From DATKQD01 sp050695655 (lineage in GTDB: Bacteria > Chloroflexota > JAJPGV01): a stretch of 58,474 nt of DNA. Where the stretch lies: NCBI GenBank assembly GCA_050695655.1, contig JBOGTU010000166.1, forward strand, positions 1-58,474, given 5' to 3'. The translations under genes were made by a program, and so were the position numbers. The notes beneath the pieces were generated by a model, which was not told the DNA's origin, did no database searches, and worked only from the letters and a program-made list of their open reading frames with translations. Within the stretch, counting starts at the first letter, position 1; every line of letters begins with the position of its first letter. Positions 39,502 to 48,007 of the stretch are shown here, piece by piece.

Positions 39502-40734
39502 ATGGCCTTTCTCAGCCAAATTGTCGGCAAGCCGGTCTACGACAGCCAGCAGCACAAGCTCGGCAAGCTGAACGACGTCTCCATTCCCGCCTACGGCACG
39601 CCCTACCCTAGCGTGTCCGCCATCCAGGTCGGCCAGCGCTGGGTGCCCTGGAATCAAGTGAAGTCGCTTGAGGATCGGATCGAGCTGGCTGTAGCCGCGG
39701 ACGATCTGCACGAGTACACCCTGCAATCGCATGATGTGCGGCTGCGCTATGAGGTGCTGGATCACCAGATTGTGGACATCGAAGGCCGCAAGGTGCGACG
39801 TGTGAACGACCTGGCCCTTTCTCACACCAACGGCCACTACTCGCTCATGGGCGTGGACATCTCCACCCGCGCTCTCATGCGGCGGCTCGGCCTGGGCAGC
39901 GTGGTGAACCACCTGGGCAGCACCAATTCCGATCTCATCGCCTGGGCCGACGTGGATCCTGTCCGGAGCGACACGAACGTGGGTGTTCGGCTGCGGCGCT
40001 CGCGCCAGACTATCTCGCGGCTGCACCCATCGGACCTGGCAGATATCGTGGAGGAGCTCACCGTCACCGAAGGCGTGAGCCTGCTCAACACACTGGACGA
40101 CGAGCACGCCGCCGACGTGCTGGAAGAAGTGGAGGACGCACGCCAGGCCGACATCCTGGAGCAAATGGAGAGTGAGCGCGCGGCGGACATCCTGGAGGAG
40201 ATGGCGCCGGACGACGCGGCCGACGTGCTGGCCGACATGGATCCGGAAAAGGCGCGGCAAGTGCTGAGCCTCATGGACGCCGAAGCGCACGAGGATGTGG
40301 CCGAGCTGCTGGGTTACGATGAGGATACCGCGGGCGGCATCATGACCACGGACTATGTGGCCGCCGCGCAGGACTACACCGCCGCGCAGACGCTGGAGCA
40401 CATCCGCACCCACTGCCGCGAAATCGACATGGTCTACAACGTCTACGTGGTGCACGACCTGGAGAGCGAGCAGCTCTCCGGCGTGGTCACCCTGCGTGAC
40501 CTCATAATGGCCGACCCCAGCGCGCGGCTTGCCTCATTCATGCAGCTGGAGCCAGCCAGCGTGAAGCTGAGCGACAACCAGGAAGAGGTTGCCCGCACGA
40601 TCGCCAAATACAACCTTATGTCAATTCCCGTCGTCGACGCCGCCAACCGCCTGCACGGCATTGTGACGGTGGATGACGCGGTGGATATCCTCTTGCCCAC
40701 GGCCTGGAAGAAGCGCCTCCCCAGGATTTTCTAA
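39502..40734 (+). CDS. PRC-barrel / MgtE_N / CBS protein, soluble
   Basis: 410 residues. Two PRC-barrel-like units (about 5-165), the MgtE N-terminal helical superhelix (about 175-280: LHPSDLADIVEEL, LEEMAPDDAADVLADMDPEKA), and two CBS motifs (GIMTTDYVAA, then YNLMSIPVVDAANRLHGIVTVDDAV). It ends at LPRIF, with no membrane domain, so it is the regulatory half of an MgtE-type Mg2+ channel without the pore. Such proteins often accompany Nramp-type metal transporters; none is adjacent here. It probably senses Mg2+ or nucleotides and acts on another transporter (inference). Confidence 0.88.
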   Translation: MAFLSQIVGKPVYDSQQHKLGKLNDVSIPAYGTPYPSVSAIQVGQRWVPWNQVKSLEDRIELAVAADDLHEYTLQSHDVRLRYEVLDHQIVDIEGRKVRRVNDLALSHTNGHYSLMGVDISTRALMRRLGLGSVVNHLGSTNSDLIAWADVDPVRSDTNVGVRLRRSRQTISRLHPSDLADIVEELTVTEGVSLLNTLDDEHAADVLEEVEDARQADILEQMESERAADILEEMAPDDAADVLADMDPEKARQVLSLMDAEAHEDVAELLGYDEDTAGGIMTTDYVAAAQDYTAAQTLEHIRTHCREIDMVYNVYVVHDLESEQLSGVVTLRDLIMADPSARLASFMQLEPASVKLSDNQEEVARTIAKYNLMSIPVVDAANRLHGIVTVDDAVDILLPTAWKKRLPRIF

Positions 40735-40843
40735 CTGCGCGGTCATCGCGGCATCCACCGCCAGCGTCAGCCCTCCCCGTCCCGGATGTCGCGGTCCAGC
40801 TCTCGGCATGCCTGCCCGCGCATGGCCTACCATTTTCAGCGTC

Positions 40844-41827
40844 ATGTCATACACCACTGACCTCTACGCCCTCCTCGAGCTCGATGCCGAGACCTCCCTG
40901 CAAATCGTTCCCGCGCGGACCTTGCTGGACGCGGCCCAACGGGAGCTCAGCGGCGGCCACTTGATCCAGGCCGGGTCTGCCGTCCTGGTCACAGGCGGGA
41001 CCGAGCCGGCTGAGCCGGCGCTGCTGCGCACACTGCGTGCGCTGTATCCGCCGGGCCATGGCATACGCCGCACCTCGGCCGGGCTGTTTGCTCCACCCTT
41101 GCCGCCACTGGAGCACGGCTCCTACCTGGCTGCCGTGCAGTACGTCACCGAGCGGCTGCGCGCCAGCGATGGCTGCCCGTGGGATCGCGAGCAGAACCAC
41201 CAATCCATCAAGGGCAACTTGCTGGAGGAAGCATATGAGGTTGTGGATGCGCTGGATGCGGGCGACCCCGCCAAGCTGTCCGAGGAGTTGGGCGACCTGC
41301 TCTTTCAGGTGACCCTGCACGCCGAGATCGCTCGCCAGCAGGGCGAGTTCGACCTGCGGGACGTCGCTCTGGGCATCACCTCCAAGCTGGTGCGCCGCCA
41401 TCCACACGTGTTCGCGGACGGCAGCGCCAGTACCGCGGCCGAGGTTCTCCAGAACTGGGACGAGATCAAAAAGAAGGAGCGCGGAGGATCAGCCTCTCTT
41501 CTGGCTGGTGTCGCCGTGGCCATGCCCGCGCTGGCGTATGCGCAGGAAGTGGCCAAGCGCGCTGCGCGGCAGGGCTTCCATCAAGCGCGAACGGATCCAG
41601 CGCTCGCGGCGTTGCGCGAGGAGCTGGCTGAGCTGGGCAGCCCAGCGCACGAGGCCGTCGTCCGGGAGCGCCTGGGCAGCGTACTCTTTGAGCTGGTGCA
41701 GCTGGCGCGAGACCACGGCGTGGAGGCCGAGGAGGCGCTGCGCATGGAGAACCGCCGCTTCCGTGCGGCCTTCGAGCGGTGGGACGCCACAGTCCACGAC
41801 CAGGGCACTCCGCTGGCCAGCCAGTGA
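40844..41827 (+). CDS. mazG: MazG-family nucleoside triphosphate pyrophosphohydrolase
   Basis: 327 residues. The MazG core begins about residue 95: LRASDGCPWDREQNHQS, then LLEEAYEVVDAL and LSEELGDLLFQVTLHAEIA, with the EExxE and ExxD metal motifs; a second MazG-like half follows (FELVQLARDHGVEAEEALRMENRRF). It hydrolyses NTPs to NMP and PPi and is a house-cleaning or stress enzyme. The first 90 residues look like the C-terminal half of a tetrapyrrole-methylase domain, as in YabN-type fusions, lacking the SAM site. TACCAT lies 10 bases before the ATG. The stop overlaps the next gene (GTGA). Confidence 0.9.
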   Translation: MSYTTDLYALLELDAETSLQIVPARTLLDAAQRELSGGHLIQAGSAVLVTGGTEPAEPALLRTLRALYPPGHGIRRTSAGLFAPPLPPLEHGSYLAAVQYVTERLRASDGCPWDREQNHQSIKGNLLEEAYEVVDALDAGDPAKLSEELGDLLFQVTLHAEIARQQGEFDLRDVALGITSKLVRRHPHVFADGSASTAAEVLQNWDEIKKKERGGSASLLAGVAVAMPALAYAQEVAKRAARQGFHQARTDPALAALREELAELGSPAHEAVVRERLGSVLFELVQLARDHGVEAEEALRMENRRFRAAFERWDATVHDQGTPLASQ

Positions 41828-42654
41828 TTGTGGATGCGCACGTCCATCTCTTTCCACCGCGGGTAGCTGCTGCCCGGGAGGACTACCTGGAGCGCGATGC
41901 CTGGTTCCGCGCCCTGTATTCGCGACCCCGCGCCCGGATGGGCAGCATGGCAGAGCTGCTGACCAGCATGGACGGCAGTGGCATCGAGCGCAGCGTCGTT
42001 GCCGGCTTCCCCTGGGCCAGCCAGGAGCTGTGCGAGCTGCACAATGCCTTCTTGGCGCAGCTCCCGCGTGACCGGCTCACGGCGCTGTGCACCGTGCAAC
42101 CGCGCGCCGGCCAGCGCGCGGTGGACGAGCTGGCCCGTTGCCTGGCTGCCGGCTTCGCCGGCTTGGGCGAAATGAACCCGGATGCGCAGGGCTTCGGCCT
42201 GGATGAGGCCAACCTGCTGAACCCGCTGATCGACCTGTTGAAGGCGGCCCACGCGCCACTGCTGCTGCACTGCAGCGAACCTGTGGGCCACCCGTACCCC
42301 GGGAAGGGCCACACCACCCCGGAAAAGGTGTTTCCCTTCGCCCTGGCCAACCGCCAGCTCACGCTGGTGGCAGCACACTGGGGCGGCGGCCTGCCCTTCT
42401 ATTACCTCATGCCCGAGGTTGGTCCGGCCCTGCCGAACCTCTACTTCGACTCCGCCGCCAGCGACTACCTGTACGACCAGCGCGTGTTTCCCACGGCGGC
42501 GGGCCTGGTGGGTGCGAGCCGCGTGCTGTTTGGCAGCGACTATCCGCTCATCCCGCAGCGGCGCGCCCTCCGCTTTGCCCGCGCCGCGGCCCTGCAGGCT
42601 GGCGTGGAGGCCGCCTTCCGTGGTGGCAACGCCCTCGCGATCTATGGCGGCTGA
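41824..42654 (+). CDS. Amidohydrolase-2 family TIM-barrel metal hydrolase
   Basis: 276 residues. VIVDAHVHLF at the start carries the HxH metal motif; GEMNPDAQGFG, LLLHCSE and the late FGSDYPLIPQ (metal Asp) complete the site. The family includes ACMSD-like decarboxylases and lactone/amide hydrolases; specificity cannot be read. GTG at 41824 overlaps the mazG stop as GTGA, so translation is coupled. Confidence 0.85.
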   Translation: MIVDAHVHLFPPRVAAAREDYLERDAWFRALYSRPRARMGSMAELLTSMDGSGIERSVVAGFPWASQELCELHNAFLAQLPRDRLTALCTVQPRAGQRAVDELARCLAAGFAGLGEMNPDAQGFGLDEANLLNPLIDLLKAAHAPLLLHCSEPVGHPYPGKGHTTPEKVFPFALANRQLTLVAAHWGGGLPFYYLMPEVGPALPNLYFDSAASDYLYDQRVFPTAAGLVGASRVLFGSDYPLIPQRRALRFARAAALQAGVEAAFRGGNALAIYGG

Positions 42655-42722
42655 TCTCGGGGGCCCGCGGGATCGCGGCTCAGTCTAGGCCCAGTCCGCG
42701 CAGCCTCTGGGGCTCGGCGCTG

Positions 42723-45341
42723 GTGGCACCCGCCGCGCTGCTCATCTGCGGCACGCTGCTGGTCGCCCTCCCCGGCATGGGGTACCTGCCGGCCGTGCTG
42801 GCAGCGCTGGCAGCGCTGGCTGTGTGGGCCCTACCAGCCTCGCGGGGTGCGCCTACCTTCGCGGCCATGCCGAAGGGCGGGTTCGCCCCAGCGGCGCGCT
42901 GGCGAGCGCAACTTGGCGCAGCAGTGCGACGCTTGCACCGGGCGCCAGCGGTGTGGGGCACAGGCCTGCTGCTGATGGGATCCATCGCCGGAACGGCAAC
43001 ATCCGCGTTGCCGGTGCTGAGCCTGCAGAAATTGTGGGCTGTCATCGTGGGCGCGGCGCTCTTCGGCCTGCTGGCGCGGCTGGGGAGCGGTGTCAATAGC
43101 GCTGATCCTTCGGTCGGCGCGGGCCTTGCCTGTCCCAGCTGGCGAGAAAAGGGTGAGAAGAACCGCCGCGACGAGGTGCTCCGCTCCACATTAACGCGGG
43201 ACGCCAAAAGGCAGGCAGAGGCGAGCTGCGCACCCGTGCTGCCATTGCTGTGGCTCCTGGGTGGGTTTGGCGTGCTGCTGGGCATCGCCGCGGACGTGCA
43301 GGTGGACCGGAACTCCTGGAAGCTGAATGGCTACAATCGCGCGGTCTACGGCTTGTTCGCCCATGTTCCACGCGTCTCGACCGTAGCGCTGAATCAGAAC
43401 GCTATCGCCGCCTGGTTCATTGTGCTCGCGCCGCTGGCCCTGTGCCTGGCGCTGGGACCCTGGCCGCGGAGGAATCGCGTGCTGGGCGGCGCACTGGCCA
43501 TGTTCTGCCTGTTTCAGCTCTCACTCGCCAATTCACGCTCGGCGTTGCTCGCCCTCGGCATCGGGCTGCTGGTGGGTACCTGGGTGCTGGGAGGACACTG
43601 GCGCTGGATTGGGGCCGGTGTGCTGGGCGCACTGCTGGCGCTGCTGGTGAGTGGCCTGCTGGGCCAGCCCTTCCGGCTGAGCCTGCTGCCCACTGGCGGC
43701 AGCAGCCGAGAGCGCGTCGCCATCTGGAGCAGCGCCCTGCACATGCTGGCGGCTGCACCCTTCACTGGCACCGGTCTGGGGCTGTTCCAGCGGGTGTATC
43801 CCGCCTATATGCTGCCCAGCGAACGCGTGGACTATCCGCATGCCCACAACCTGCTGCTCCAGGCCGGCACAGATATGGGGCTTCTGGGTATCGCCGGCTG
43901 GCTGGTTGTCATCGGTTGGGCGGCCTGTGTGACCATTCGCCTCTCGCGGCGACCGCCCGGGCACGCGGGCATCCGCTGCCTGGCGGCCGGCGCGGTGGCC
44001 GCGAGCGCCGGACTGCTGGTGCACGCCCAGGTGGATTGCTACTTCGCTGGCGACTCGCACACCATCTTCTTCCTGTTCGTACCGCTCGGTCTGCTGGCGG
44101 CCACGGCACCTCCCGCCCGTGGACAGGCAAGCAACCTCACTCGGCGCAATACTCGTGACCCAGCTCGACGTCTCCTCAGCCCGGTCAGCCACGGACCGCT
44201 GACGGCAGCTATTGGCCTGGCGACCCTGGGCCTCATTGCCCTGTGGGCCAGTGGCTGGCTGCCGAGCGAGCTGCTGCTCAACCGCGGCACGCTGGCGTGG
44301 CTGCGCAGCGGGCTGGGCAGCGCGGGGCAAGGAAGCCTTGTCGCGGCGATTCAGGACGATAGGGCCGCCGTAGCAGTCAAGCCGAGCAACTGGGCCGCGA
44401 ATCAGGCGCTGGGCGCGGCGCTGGTCAGCAGCGGGCAGTCCGGGCCAGCTGCAGCCGCCCTGGAGCGCGCTGCGAGCTCCAGGCCGGCCGATCCACTGCT
44501 GGAGCTTCAAGTGGGGATGGCGCAATCCACCGCGGGCCAGCCGGCGGCGGCCTTGAAGAGCTGGCGCCGAGCAGGTGCCGCTGCCTTCCTGGCGAGCTTG
44601 GGGCAGGCCGAGGCCAGCCGGGGGAACACCAGTGCAGCTGCGCGGTGGTATACGACCGCGCTGGCCATCTCGCCAGGCGACCCGCAGGCGAGCCAGGGCC
44701 TGGCCTGGCTGCAAGCTGCCTCAGGACAGTGGACCGGCGCAAGGGCCACACTGCAGCGCGACGTAGCCGAGCACCCCCATGACGCAGTCGCCTTGCAGTT
44801 GCTGGCGGGCCTGGCCTGGCGCGCGGACGACCTCACGCAGGCGCAAACCCTGATCAACCAGGCCCTGGCCGTGGACGGGCCCGACGAGTCATTGCAGCGC
44901 GGCTTGGGCCAGCTGGAGCAGGCACTCGGCAAGCCGGTTCAAGCAGCAGAGGATGAGGCCCTTGCGCGCGAAACACTCGCCGCTCGTGGTGCGCCATCGC
45001 CTCAGCTGGGGGAGACCCTGTTCTTTGCCGGCCTGGATAGCCAGGCCGAGCGGGAGTTTCGGCGCGTGGCCTACGGCCAGCCGGCCGATCCCATCGGCCA
45101 CTACTGGCTGGGAACGCTCTTTGCCGCGCAGAGCGCGCCGTCGCGCGCTCTCACCGAATTCCAACTGGCGGTTCAAGCCATCCCGAATCAGGAGCAGTTT
45201 CTCCTGGCGCTGGCAGAGGAGCAGCAGCGCGTTGGCGATCGCTCAGCCACGCTGCGCGCCTACGCCACCATCCGCGCCCTGGACCCCAGCAATGCGGAAG
45301 CCGCGGCCGCCCTCCACATGCCCGCCCTGCCTCGCGCCTGA
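42723..45341 (+). CDS. O-antigen ligase/polymerase-like membrane protein fused to TPR domain
   Basis: 872 residues. About 12 hydrophobic segments fill residues 1-500, with the Wzy_C/WaaL-type loop (FRLSLLPTGGSSRERVAIWSSA, then GTGLGLFQRVYPAYMLP and YPHAHNLLLQAGTDMG) containing the conserved Arg and His of O-antigen ligases. From about 530 the chain is a TPR superhelix of roughly eight units rich in Ala and Gln. Such fusions join or polymerise lipid-linked glycans, or glycosylate proteins. A hydrophilic, Arg/Lys-rich insert (about 125-165) is unusual. GTG at 42723 is the first start after an in-frame stop. Confidence 0.82.
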   Translation: MAPAALLICGTLLVALPGMGYLPAVLAALAALAVWALPASRGAPTFAAMPKGGFAPAARWRAQLGAAVRRLHRAPAVWGTGLLLMGSIAGTATSALPVLSLQKLWAVIVGAALFGLLARLGSGVNSADPSVGAGLACPSWREKGEKNRRDEVLRSTLTRDAKRQAEASCAPVLPLLWLLGGFGVLLGIAADVQVDRNSWKLNGYNRAVYGLFAHVPRVSTVALNQNAIAAWFIVLAPLALCLALGPWPRRNRVLGGALAMFCLFQLSLANSRSALLALGIGLLVGTWVLGGHWRWIGAGVLGALLALLVSGLLGQPFRLSLLPTGGSSRERVAIWSSALHMLAAAPFTGTGLGLFQRVYPAYMLPSERVDYPHAHNLLLQAGTDMGLLGIAGWLVVIGWAACVTIRLSRRPPGHAGIRCLAAGAVAASAGLLVHAQVDCYFAGDSHTIFFLFVPLGLLAATAPPARGQASNLTRRNTRDPARRLLSPVSHGPLTAAIGLATLGLIALWASGWLPSELLLNRGTLAWLRSGLGSAGQGSLVAAIQDDRAAVAVKPSNWAANQALGAALVSSGQSGPAAAALERAASSRPADPLLELQVGMAQSTAGQPAAALKSWRRAGAAAFLASLGQAEASRGNTSAAARWYTTALAISPGDPQASQGLAWLQAASGQWTGARATLQRDVAEHPHDAVALQLLAGLAWRADDLTQAQTLINQALAVDGPDESLQRGLGQLEQALGKPVQAAEDEALARETLAARGAPSPQLGETLFFAGLDSQAEREFRRVAYGQPADPIGHYWLGTLFAAQSAPSRALTEFQLAVQAIPNQEQFLLALAEEQQRVGDRSATLRAYATIRALDPSNAEAAAALHMPALPRA

Positions 45342-45355
45342 TCGCCGCGACTTAG

Positions 45356-45372
45356 GCTGAACATTGTTCAGC
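45356..45372. promoter_or_regulatory. Perfect 17-bp palindrome after the ligase/TPR gene
   Basis: GCTGAAC, ATT, GTTCAGC: 7-bp perfect arms around 3 bases, 15 bases after the stop at 45341. It resembles a Gram-positive LexA box but the spacer is 3, not 4. It may be an operator left from the sigma-factor remnant that follows, or a weak terminator. Confidence 0.35.
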
Positions 45373-45465
45373 TCGAAGACTGTCCGCCCTCGTTGACAGC
45401 GCCAGCGGGTTGCCGCCGCCGGCAACCACACATGACAGCGTTGGTGCGAACAAAGGGGCTCGCGG

Positions 45466-45654
45466 CTTCGTTTCAGCCGCACCGATCTCGGGACGGTCGA
45501 AAACCTGGGCCAGTGGCTCACAACTGTCGTCTCACGCGTATGCCTGAATATGCTCGAGGCGCGCCGGTTACACCCCGAGGAGCCGTTGGATTCGGACGCC
45601 CTGGCGCCAGTTGCGACTCACGATGCGACGACGGACCCCGAGCAGGAGGCATGA
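45466..45654 (+). pseudogene. Fragment of an ECF41-type RNA polymerase sigma factor
   Basis: Reading from 45466, the frame gives LRFSRTDLGTVENLGQWL, then TTVVSRVCLNMLEARR and EEPLD, ending TTDPEQEA and TGA at 45652. This matches the region-2 end and linker of ECF41 sigma factors (NLGGWLTTVVARVCLNMLRSR...EEPLD...DPEQEA). Both the start of region 2 and all of region 4 plus the SnoaL tail are missing. It fills most of the 324-base gap 45342-45665; the rest of the gap is unremarkable apart from the palindrome. Confidence 0.65.
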
Positions 45655-45665
45655 ACGGCAGCGAC

Positions 45666-46826
45666 CTACTCGATGCGATCCGGAAGGTGCAGAGTGGCAA
45701 CGCCGATGTGGTCGTCGGCCATGCCGAAGTACATGTCCACGCGATTCGGCTGCCCCAGGTCGGTGCGCACGTCCAGGCCAGTGGGGAACACCACGTTGGG
45801 CACCAGGCCGCTGCGTTCGCTCTCGCCGGGGCTGAGCACGGGGCGTGGCGAGCGGTAGAGCACGTGATGCGGCTGGCGTGCGTCCAGCACGGCTACGCCG
45901 GCAGAGTACTGGAGGTGGTGCTGAGCCAGCTGGCCGCCTACGCCGTGGTACACCAGCAGCCAGCCTATGGGTGTGAGCAGCGGTGGCGCGCCGGCACCTA
46001 CCTTGATGCGCTCCCATGAAGCCCTGGGCGACAGCAGACGCTGGTGCTGGTCGAACACCCATTGTCCATTCGCGCTGGGGCTGCCGCAGTAGGATATCCA
46101 CAAGCTCTCGTGCGGACTACGGTGCTGATGTGCCGCGCTCACCCGCTGCGCCGGCCCTCTCCCCGCGGGCGTGGCCGCCGCCTGGCGGTTGAGCGCGAAG
46201 TGCCGCTGCTGAAGCCGCCGTTGCACCTGGTGCGGCAGGGTACCAGGGAAAAGCGGGCGATGGATCAGCGCCAGTGCCAGCTTGCCATCGGGTCCGGGAA
46301 CCAGGTTGGGGAAGAGCACGCCGTCCTTGTTGTCCACGCTGTTGAAGTCCACCTCGCCGGCGCGAAACCGCGCTAGGCCCAGCCGCTCCCAGTGGCACAG
46401 ATCGCGTGACCACGCCAGCGCGATGCGCGGACCCTGAGGCGAGAAGGCGGTGTAGGTCATGACGTAGCGCTGCACGTGTGCCACGTAGGTGACCCTCGGG
46501 TCTTCCACGCCACCCCCGGTCTCCGGGTTGCGTTCGTACTCCTCCTCCGGCTCCAGCACCACGCCCATTCGCTCCACGCCGCTGGGGTCGCCTTGCGCAT
46601 CGAACAGCACTCTCGCCAGGCCAATGCGCGAGAAGTTGCCCTCCGCAACCAACCGAGGCAGCAAATACAGCTGGCCATCCGGGCCGCGCGCGGCCGCCGG
46701 ATTCAGCACGCCGGCCGCTTCGCGCTCATCCCCATCCTGGGGAGACATAAGCTGGCCTAAACGCACCGCCGCGAAGGGGTTACGCGGATCAACGCTCTCG
46801 GGCTGCGTCCGCACTACCATCCCCAT
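45666..46826 (-). CDS. GH130-family glycoside phosphorylase/hydrolase
   Basis: 386-residue five-bladed beta-propeller enzyme. NPAAARGPDGQLYLLPRLV, GGGVEDPRVTYV, YTAFSPQGPRIALAWSRD, DNKDGVLFPN, HESLWISYCGSP, KVGAGAPPLLTPIGWLLVYHGV and DMYFGMADDHIGVATL are the family blocks. GH130 members phosphorolyse or hydrolyse beta-mannosides such as mannosyl-glucose or mannosyl-GlcNAc. The ATG at 46826 has GGGAG at good spacing; an upstream frame extension has no site. A mannan-related role would fit the mannosyltransferase-like genes at 26413 and 49160 (inference). Confidence 0.88.
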   Translation of the reverse strand: MGMVVRTQPESVDPRNPFAAVRLGQLMSPQDGDEREAAGVLNPAAARGPDGQLYLLPRLVAEGNFSRIGLARVLFDAQGDPSGVERMGVVLEPEEEYERNPETGGGVEDPRVTYVAHVQRYVMTYTAFSPQGPRIALAWSRDLCHWERLGLARFRAGEVDFNSVDNKDGVLFPNLVPGPDGKLALALIHRPLFPGTLPHQVQRRLQQRHFALNRQAAATPAGRGPAQRVSAAHQHRSPHESLWISYCGSPSANGQWVFDQHQRLLSPRASWERIKVGAGAPPLLTPIGWLLVYHGVGGQLAQHHLQYSAGVAVLDARQPHHVLYRSPRPVLSPGESERSGLVPNVVFPTGLDVRTDLGQPNRVDMYFGMADDHIGVATLHLPDRIE

Positions 46827-47043
46827 CCTCACTCCCACTCCTCCACCGTTGGGATATCGCCCTCGGCATCGCGTGCAGCATTTCGCTTGCCACGGGCTGG
46901 CGGGCTCCACGCTCGGCCTTAATCATTCTTTTACATTGCTGAGTTACAGTGGCTGGGCAGCGAACGCGGGGGGAGGTGAGTCGCCCCAAGGAGCATGCTC
47001 CGTTCGGGTGGTTAGTCAGCTCATCTCCTACCCATTCGCCGCG

Positions 47044-47057
47044 GGGGATTCGTCCCC
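47044..47057. terminator. GGGGA-TTCG-TCCCC hairpin
   Basis: A stable 5-bp stem with a UUCG-type tetraloop, 18-31 bases beyond the stop of the minus-strand HD-domain gene at 47075. No T run follows on either strand, so this is at best a weak terminator. The rest of the 250-base gap carries an AT-rich patch (46920-46950) likely to hold the GH130 promoter. Confidence 0.3.
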
Positions 47058-47074
47058 TTCCTCGTTCTATGGCG

Positions 47075-47860
47075 CTACAGGTAGCGCGTAGGCCAGTTCA
47101 TGGTGCGCCACATGTGGGCCGAGGGGCTCGTGTCGAAGCCCAGGCCCTCCTCCGGCTGGCGGAAGTTGCGGCCGATGACGTCCGTGAAATCCTCCAGGTT
47201 CACCACCGCGTCAGGGTCAAACGCATACAGATCGTTGATGGTGATGAGCCGGCCGGTCATGTACCACTTGTGCTCTCGAAAGCGGTGGTATTCGTCCACC
47301 AAATACGGCTCTGGCTGGTAGTGCTCCCCAAAGAGGCGAACGTACATCTCCGGATAGCTGTAGCCCGCGGCCTCATCCGGGAAGAAGCGCAGCGCCTGGT
47401 GCGCCCGCACTGCCCAGGCCACCTCCGCATCCACGTAGGGCTCGATCATTTGAGCCGCCCAGTATCCGTGATCGGATGAGATGAACCCGGACACAGCGAT
47501 GTCGTGCAGCAGGCAGGCGAGCACCACCTTCTCGTTGTTGCCGCTCTTCAGGGCCAGGTTGGCGCTCTGCAGCATGTGGTTCACGCCACCGGCGCGCATC
47601 CGCAATTGCAGGAAGTCCATAAGCCTCGGCTTGGCTGGCATGGGCTTCAGCCGCGGGTCCGCTGCCATGAGCATGTGCTGGCCCGGCCGCACAGGCGGGC
47701 GTTGCGCCGGGCCGGTGGGATCCTGCGCGCCGGACGTGTAGAGCACGGACGTGTTGGGCACCGGCGGCAGCTCATCCATCATCCGTTCTTCCAGCGCATC
47801 GGCTTGGCCGGCGGCCGTTGCTGTGCCGCTGGGGCTGGCAGGCGTCTTCGTTGTCTCCAT
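47075..47860 (-). CDS. HD-domain protein (PhnZ/MIOX-like oxygenase or hydrolase superfamily)
   Basis: 261 residues. The metal-binding HD is ACLLHDIAVSGF near 120, with further His in SSDHGYWAAQMI and VRAHQALRFF and later Asp/His (INDLYAFDPDA). The layout, with two close His after the HD and a long helical C-terminus, resembles the HD-domain oxygenases (PhnZ, myo-inositol oxygenase), though hydrolysis is as likely. The first 70 residues are disordered and proline-rich. Function unknown. Confidence 0.7.
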   Translation of the reverse strand: METTKTPASPSGTATAAGQADALEERMMDELPPVPNTSVLYTSGAQDPTGPAQRPPVRPGQHMLMAADPRLKPMPAKPRLMDFLQLRMRAGGVNHMLQSANLALKSGNNEKVVLACLLHDIAVSGFISSDHGYWAAQMIEPYVDAEVAWAVRAHQALRFFPDEAAGYSYPEMYVRLFGEHYQPEPYLVDEYHRFREHKWYMTGRLITINDLYAFDPDAVVNLEDFTDVIGRNFRQPEEGLGFDTSPSAHMWRTMNWPTRYL

Positions 47861-48007
47861 CGGTTCAGGCCCTTTCCAACTGTGCTGATTGCATCATGCC
47901 ACGGCGAGGGGTACCGCGGCAGCGCCGAGCCGCGTTCCTTTGGGCAGCCGGCTACGATTGCAGCGTAACCCTTTGCTGGGCGCAAGCTCGTTTGGGAGGT
48001 GCTCGCC

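Noticed and set aside
45356..45372. LexA (SOS) box
   Set aside because: The arms GAAC/GTTC are separated by 3 bases instead of the 4 in the Gram-positive LexA site, and no SOS gene follows.
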